This document shows, in pieces, positions 59,308 to 64,000 of a stretch of 64,000 nt of DNA. Source of the stretch: Butyrivibrio sp. MC2013 (lineage in GTDB: Bacteria; Bacillota; Clostridia; Lachnospirales; Lachnospiraceae). The position numbers and the translations under genes are program-made. The stretch is from the NCBI RefSeq assembly GCF_000424585.1, contig NZ_AUKE01000001.1:124001-188000 (forward strand), given 5' to 3'. The notes beneath the pieces were generated by a model. The model was not told where the DNA came from. It was given only the letters and a program-made list of their open reading frames with translations, and made no database searches. Numbering within the stretch: the stretch's first letter is position 1; each line of letters opens with the position of its first letter.

Positions 59308-59758
59308 TGTCTGCCTCCTTCTTTTCCAGCGTCAGCTTCCTGGAAATAAAGTTATAAACCATAACGATGCCTGTAGCAGCCAGCTTAAAGAATACTTCCG
59401 CAAAACTCCTGCTCATGAAGCGCTTTAAGAGCGCCCAGTTCTCATATATCACATCAACGCCCAGGTAGAGCACCAGCTCATTGATACCCATACCTATGAC
59501 GCTAAGTACAAAAAAGGTGATAAACTCGCGTCTCCTGCTGATATCATCCCTTCTGACAAAGACATACTTCATGCTCAAAAGGTAATTGCATACCATGGAT
59601 ACGCCAAAGCCTATGACACCGGACACCAGATACATCTGCTCCGGCAGTCCCAAAGCCCTGAATATGATATTAAAAAGATTATATAATCCAAAATCTATAA
59701 AAAAGCAGACAACGCCCACTATGCCAAACTTGGCTATCTGATCCAGCAACTTCTTCAA
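59300..59758 (-). CDS. GtrA-family membrane protein
   Basis: The 152-residue protein has four membrane helices and the GtrA pattern: FGIVGVVCFFIDFGLYNL, a central GFGVSMVCNYLLSMKYVF and a C-terminal NFISRKLT. GtrA proteins are thought to flip undecaprenyl-phosphate-linked sugars made by GtrB-type GT2 enzymes, one of which is encoded 3 kb downstream. Overlaps of four and eight bases with its neighbours show tight co-translation. Confidence 0.9.
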   Translation of the reverse strand: MKKLLDQIAKFGIVGVVCFFIDFGLYNLFNIIFRALGLPEQMYLVSGVIGFGVSMVCNYLLSMKYVFVRRDDISRRREFITFFVLSVIGMGINELVLYLGVDVIYENWALLKRFMSRSFAEVFFKLAATGIVMVYNFISRKLTLEKKEADNE

Positions 59759-61572
59759 TTCCCGCTCCTTACATAAACATCCAAATTATCAGTTCCAAAG
59801 ACTATATTATATCCCTTATCGTCGATATAGTCCAACATGGAGCCGATCTTGCGTCCCAGCGCATCTTCTCCGGGCACCACTTCTCCCAGATCACGCCTGG
59901 TGATGATCACTATATCCCCCTCTGCCTCCAATAGTTGCCTATCAAAGAATTCCACGGAATTGGAGCTAAGGGTGGGCCATGTAGTCTCTATGGCAGGCTC
60001 CATCCCAAAGAGAAAGGACAGGCCGGGGGCATCTCCAAACTGCAAAAGCTTATGATCAAGAAGGTCCTCGCTCTCCAAAAAGCTGTAGAGGCTATCAAGC
60101 TCGTCTATCCTGGCCCTGCTTGATACCATGCCTTTAGCTGCAGGTATGATACTGCTGGTCGCATTTCGCACAGCACCGTCGTCTCCATCACCAAAAGCAA
60201 AGCCCAGTTTAAATAGTCCTGCCTGGACATAGAGTACCAAAAGCAATGACAAGAGCACAGCCTTCCAGGGGTAATGCAGGGGTTCTCTGCTGCTGTCTGC
60301 GGATACTCTCCTGAGCAGCCTCCTGATCTGGGTCAGGGTCACCGGCATCACTATAAAGAGATTGTTTATAAGAGGAAAAGTATAGTTATCGCTTCCAAGG
60401 GGAGTAATAATTATCACCAGGAGAGACGTAAGTGCCATTATCCTCTCTATATCTGTTCCGGGAAGGAGTACCCTGCCTCTGCCCATGATATCAGCTGCCG
60501 CCGATATCAGATCAATGATATCCAGGAATATGCTAAAGATGATGATCATCATAGCTGCCTGGAAGAAGGAGTCATAATAGTGATAATTAAAAGTAAACAC
60601 ACCCCTTGAGAAGTAATATCTGATAAGGACTACTATGCCTGCTCCGTAAGCTACCTTGGCATAAAGCACTGCTCTGTGGTCCCTGCCTCCCCTAAAGAGC
60701 ATTATCATCAGGATACCCGCAATGATGCAGGGAATGAGGATCAGCATATGCGTGGCCGTGGTCAGATATGCTTCGAGAGTGGACATAAGCGAAGAAGCTA
60801 TGCCATGGCTGGAACCGGGTTCCCTGGATATCTCAGACAGCCAGGAGAACATATCGACATAAGCAGAGGGTCCATATATTAACAGACCATATATAAGAGG
60901 TAAGAGGATGCCCAGGAGATATCCTCCAATACACAAAAAGGTCTCTCTGATCAGACTGCGAAATTCCCTGCCCTGAAGCAGCGCTGCAAACCAGAGTATC
61001 AGTATAAAGGCGCTATGGGTAAGATTAGGAAGTCTTACAGCTACCCCAAGGCCAAACACCAGCCCTGCTGCCAACAGCCTGATATTCCTGCCCCTGCCTT
61101 CAAGGCTCATGATGGCATGAATGAGAAGGATCAGCCCCAGAGTCATGGCCAGGTAGGTCAGGTAATTATAGAGGATCACACAAGGGCACCAGCAAAGGCA
61201 CTCAGCCAGCCATGCTCCTGCAAATATCATCCACCCGGGCATGATATTTCTAAGGCCAAAATATACTATAAGAGCTATGATACTGATGATAAAGCAGGTA
61301 TATATCTTCATCCCCAGTACTGTAGCTCCTCCGGGCAAAAGACTCAGCAAATGTCCCAGTCGACTGGGCAAAAAGATAGAAAGGCCCCATCTCTTGTCCA
61401 TCATATCAATAAAGAGATAATTGCCAAGGTTATAAGTACTGTCCTTGATATCCAGCCCCTGCCTGATCATGGCAACAGGCCATACAAGAAGCAGCAATTC
61501 AAAGACATAATCCTCTATGGGTGTTTGAAATTTTTTAAGATCTGCCAGGATCTTATCCAGCTTATTCTTCAA
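59755..61572 (-). CDS. polytopic membrane protein, GT-C-like
   Basis: The 605-residue protein has about 12 membrane helices (to about 455) and a soluble C-terminal part (about 470-605; LDSLYSFLESEDLLDHKLLQFGDAPGLSFLFGMEP). The early outward loop (RQGLDIKDSTYNLGNYLFIDMMDKRWGLSIFLPSRLGH) has the acidic residue expected in GT-C enzymes. This resembles many Lachnospiraceae glycan-operon proteins annotated only as hypothetical. It probably uses a polyprenyl-phosphate sugar to modify the glycan outside the cell. The substrate is unknown. Confidence 0.65.
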   Translation of the reverse strand: MKNKLDKILADLKKFQTPIEDYVFELLLLVWPVAMIRQGLDIKDSTYNLGNYLFIDMMDKRWGLSIFLPSRLGHLLSLLPGGATVLGMKIYTCFIISIIALIVYFGLRNIMPGWMIFAGAWLAECLCWCPCVILYNYLTYLAMTLGLILLIHAIMSLEGRGRNIRLLAAGLVFGLGVAVRLPNLTHSAFILILWFAALLQGREFRSLIRETFLCIGGYLLGILLPLIYGLLIYGPSAYVDMFSWLSEISREPGSSHGIASSLMSTLEAYLTTATHMLILIPCIIAGILMIMLFRGGRDHRAVLYAKVAYGAGIVVLIRYYFSRGVFTFNYHYYDSFFQAAMMIIIFSIFLDIIDLISAAADIMGRGRVLLPGTDIERIMALTSLLVIIITPLGSDNYTFPLINNLFIVMPVTLTQIRRLLRRVSADSSREPLHYPWKAVLLSLLLVLYVQAGLFKLGFAFGDGDDGAVRNATSSIIPAAKGMVSSRARIDELDSLYSFLESEDLLDHKLLQFGDAPGLSFLFGMEPAIETTWPTLSSNSVEFFDRQLLEAEGDIVIITRRDLGEVVPGEDALGRKIGSMLDYIDDKGYNIVFGTDNLDVYVRSGN

Positions 61573-61574
61573 GT

Positions 61575-62699
61575 TCAGTCTTCACTCCCATCCCAAAGGT
61601 CGCCTTCAAGTCTCTTCACGAATCTAAAGGGCCTGCTATTGCCGTAACGACTGCTTACAAACTTAAATATCACTGCTCTTACAAAATCCACAAAGCAGCA
61701 GCTAAAGAAAAGTACGATAACACAAAGGATAAGATGCAGGAGCATGCCCGGTGCAGAATCAGGCACTCTGCCAAATATCCCCTCCATCCAGGAAAGCCAT
61801 CTGCCTCGTATCTCCAGATGCTCATGGAGCAGATATATGCCAAAGCTAAAGGGAGCAAAAGCCCTTGCAAATTTTGCCAATAGACCTTCCCTTAGAGTGA
61901 TATATCTAAAGAGGGAGAACAGGCCCAGCGCTCCTGTAAAACAGAAAATGAAATTGTAATGATAAGGAACCCTTGCATAATAGTTAAACCTGCCGGTCAT
62001 AAGGTTGATTCTGTGAAAACCAAAGGATATAAGAAAATTCATAAGACCTGAGCCTGCAAAGAGGGCAAGACACTTTCCGGCAGTTCCCAGGAGCTTTACA
62101 TCATATTTTCTGATATATGCAGCAGTAAGGTAGAGGACTATATACCAGTCAAGGTCATAGCCCATCCTGTCCGTCGCAAAGTTAACAGGGATCACGCTCT
62201 TGATAAAGCACATCCATAAAAGGAGGCCCAGTATCACTGCCCTTAGCTGCTTTCTCCTCAGATATTCCACGCCCCTGTTAAGTACCGGAGCTATGACATA
62301 GAGCATGAGATATGCGGTTGCAAAGGAATAATGCTCAGAGCTTATGGGAAAGAAGAACTGGGTAGTCTTGTAGATATAATCAGGTCTTGAAGTAGAGACA
62401 GAATTGACCATATTCATAACAAGAGTGATACCCAGTGTATAGAAATAGACCTCGGCCAGGAGCTGCAATATCCTGCTGAGCTTAAAGCCTGACCTGGAGA
62501 GGAAATAACCGCTGATCAATATCCATACGTCAACGGCTACTATGCAAAAGGACTCTATAAACTGACCAAGGACCTGCTTGGATACAGGCTCCTGTCCTGA
62601 TACCAAAAGGCTCCCTGAATGATTCAGATAGTGGAGAACCAGTACCATCACTATAGCAATTATCCTTAGCAGTTCATAAGAGGCTTCTCTTTTGCGCAT
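61575..62699 (-). CDS. acyltransferase family 3 (OafA/WecH-like O-acyltransferase)
   Basis: The 374-residue protein has about ten membrane helices and the acyltransferase-3 pattern: YELLRIIAIVMVLVLHYLNH near the start with its catalytic-type His, then FCIVAVDVWILISGYFLS, and a late FGIYLLHEHLEI. It should acetylate or acylate a sugar using a cytoplasmic donor across the membrane. It lies between the flippase and the polytopic gene, with gaps of only 2 and 12 bases. Confidence 0.88.
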   Translation of the reverse strand: MRKREASYELLRIIAIVMVLVLHYLNHSGSLLVSGQEPVSKQVLGQFIESFCIVAVDVWILISGYFLSRSGFKLSRILQLLAEVYFYTLGITLVMNMVNSVSTSRPDYIYKTTQFFFPISSEHYSFATAYLMLYVIAPVLNRGVEYLRRKQLRAVILGLLLWMCFIKSVIPVNFATDRMGYDLDWYIVLYLTAAYIRKYDVKLLGTAGKCLALFAGSGLMNFLISFGFHRINLMTGRFNYYARVPYHYNFIFCFTGALGLFSLFRYITLREGLLAKFARAFAPFSFGIYLLHEHLEIRGRWLSWMEGIFGRVPDSAPGMLLHLILCVIVLFFSCCFVDFVRAVIFKFVSSRYGNSRPFRFVKRLEGDLWDGSED

Positions 62700-62711
62700 T
62701 GCTGCTCCTTC

Positions 62712-64000
62712 TTACCTTTCACGGAGGGCCTTGCCCTCTTCTATGCGGTATACCATGTCACATTTCTCGATTGTCTGCAGGCGGTGGGCGATGATGATCA
62801 GTGTCTTTCTGCCATGGAGCCTGTTGATGGAATCCATGATAGCCTTCTCTGTCTCGCCATCAAGGGCTGAGGTCGCTTCATCCAGCACCAGGACTTCAGG
62901 ATCCTGATAGAGGGCCCTTGCTATACCTATCCTCTGGCGCTGACCACCGGAGAGTCTGATACCCCTTTCACCTATGCCTGTATCCAGGCCTTCGGGAAGG
63001 GACCTTACAAAGTCATCCAGCTGGGCTTCCTTAAGAGCCTGCCACACCTTCTCTTCGTCTATGTCTTCATCCTTGATGCCAAAAGCTACATTCTTTCTGA
63101 TGCTGCTGTCCACCATGAATATAGTCTGAGGAATATAGCCTATGTTACGCAGCCAGCCATTATAATTATCTCTGACATCAGTTCCGTCTGCCAGTATCCT
63201 TCCGGATTCTATATCAAGAAGTCCCAGGAGCACATCCACTATAGTGGTCTTGCCTGCACCGGAGCTTCCTACGATGCCCACAGACTTGCCTACAGGTATC
63301 TCCATATCCGCATGATCAAGAACATACCTGTCAGCATCGGGATATTTGTAGCAAATATCCTCCATCTGTATCTTCTCAGTCACAGGCATCTTGGGAGCTT
63401 CAAGAGCGCTCTTGTAAGCCTGGGGATCATATTTTACAGCTGTATCCAGTACCTCTTCCCTAAGATTGTTCATGACATTATCCAGGAAGGGTTCAAAATA
63501 AGCTATGGAAGTCTGGTAATTATTGATCCTGTTGGCACTGGGAAGCAGCCTTGCCGCAGACAGGGCCAGGACAGAGAGCTGAGGCACCAGTTTCTCCAGG
63601 TCTATCCCGCCAATCATCAGCAGCAAAAAGTAACCCATCATGCTACAGATAGCCACCGTCTCAATAAGGAGCCTGGGAGTCGCGGTAAAAAGATTGTATC
63701 TCTGTACAGCCTTAACATAACCATTGCCACAGGCCGAATACTCATCTATAAAATAGCCTTCCCTTGCACCTATCTTGATCTCCTTGATACCTGTTACAGA
63801 CTGACTGATCCACTTAAAAAGACCTGAATAATAGTTCTGATTCTCTTCTCCTGCCTTTGTCATAACAGGCTTAATGAACAATCTGATGATCAGGAGAGTT
63901 GCAAATAATATAATTCCAATAAAAATGGTCATCGCAGGGCTCTCAAACAGCATCATGGCTATAAGACAGGCAAATACTATACCCTCACTGATCAGCTGCA
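62712..64000 (-). CDS. ABC transporter, permease-ATPase fusion (PglK/MsbA-like), 5' end beyond the window
   Basis: The reading frame is open to the right edge; the visible 429 residues lack the N-terminal part. The permease half carries TGIKEIKIGAREGYF, a motif seen in the lipid-oligosaccharide flippase PglK. The ATPase half (about the last 240 residues) is complete: Walker A GIVGSSGAGKTT, Q-loop YIPQTIFM, signature RLSGGQRQRIGIARAL, Walker B VLVLDEATSALD and the switch His in IIAHR. It should flip the undecaprenyl-diphosphate-linked glycan of operon 2, in contrast to the Wzx of operon 1. Confidence 0.88.
   Translation of the reverse strand, partial: QLISEGIVFACLIAMMLFESPAMTIFIGIILFATLLIIRLFIKPVMTKAGEENQNYYSGLFKWISQSVTGIKEIKIGAREGYFIDEYSACGNGYVKAVQRYNLFTATPRLLIETVAICSMMGYFLLLMIGGIDLEKLVPQLSVLALSAARLLPSANRINNYQTSIAYFEPFLDNVMNNLREEVLDTAVKYDPQAYKSALEAPKMPVTEKIQMEDICYKYPDADRYVLDHADMEIPVGKSVGIVGSSGAGKTTIVDVLLGLLDIESGRILADGTDVRDNYNGWLRNIGYIPQTIFMVDSSIRKNVAFGIKDEDIDEEKVWQALKEAQLDDFVRSLPEGLDTGIGERGIRLSGGQRQRIGIARALYQDPEVLVLDEATSALDGETEKAIMDSINRLHGRKTLIIIAHRLQTIEKCDMVYRIEEGKALRER

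Overview
The window reads as chromosomal DNA of a motile, Gram-positive, polysaccharide-degrading anaerobe of the Lachnospiraceae, most likely close to Butyrivibrio or Pseudobutyrivibrio. This is inferred from strong AGGAGG-type ribosome sites, FlgM/FlgN, secreted multimodular glucanases, Wzy-type surface-polysaccharide genes with a BY-kinase, and the general protein flavour. No rRNA, tRNA, CRISPR array, insertion sequence with transposase or prophage was found. Nearly all genes lie on the minus strand.

Left part (1-8.7 kb): the end of a flagellar operon (flgM-flgN) with a clear sigma-28 promoter, a membrane GGDEF diguanylate cyclase with its own sigma-28-like promoter, a uracil permease, a small lipoprotein/membrane-protein pair facing a divergent XRE regulator whose probable operator lies in the promoter, a secreted SGNH hydrolase, and an AAA ATPase preceded by four iteron-like AT-rich repeats.

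Glucan part (8.7-22.9 kb): two secreted GH16 enzymes and a 1541-residue protein joining a beta-helix module, a GH128 catalytic domain and three discoidin/CBM32-like modules, together with an AraC regulator. This looks like a beta-1,3-glucan (laminarin/curdlan-type) degradation locus. Between the enzymes lie an HTH-AAA-PD(D/E)XK fusion protein with an inverted repeat built into its promoter and a membrane protein with three pre-peptidase-like repeats.

Surface polysaccharide operon 1 (42.0 down to 23.0 kb, leftward): chain-length regulator, class B sortase, LCP transferase, a sortase-substrate-like protein, BY-kinase, glycosyltransferases, WbsX-like protein, Wzy, pyruvyltransferase-like protein, beta-helix surface protein, acetyltransferase, an unusual MenD-like/SDR pair, Wzx and an unknown membrane protein. 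About 23.6-37.6 kb is visibly AT-rich. It contains or adjoins broken 3' ends of two sugar-nucleotide genes (rmlA at 29.1 kb, manC at 23.1-23.6 kb), so it looks like a swapped serotype cassette.

Middle (42.4-46.5 kb): an EF-hand-like protein with a third sigma-28-like promoter, a GT4 glycosyltransferase and a PD-(D/E)XK-like protein.

Glycan operon 2 (beyond 64.0 down to 46.5 kb, leftward, cut by the window end): PglK-like ABC flippase, O-acyltransferase, polytopic membrane proteins, GtrA, RffA/WecE-type aminotransferase, polyprenyl-phosphate GT2, ligase/polymerase-like protein, PglF-like 4,6-dehydratase, PglE-like aminotransferase, PglC-like phosphosugar transferase, and an ATP-grasp/HAD pair. 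It supplies the only initiating phosphoglycosyltransferase seen in the window, so the two glycan operons may share it. Several intergenic inverted-repeat elements share a common core and may form a small repeat family.
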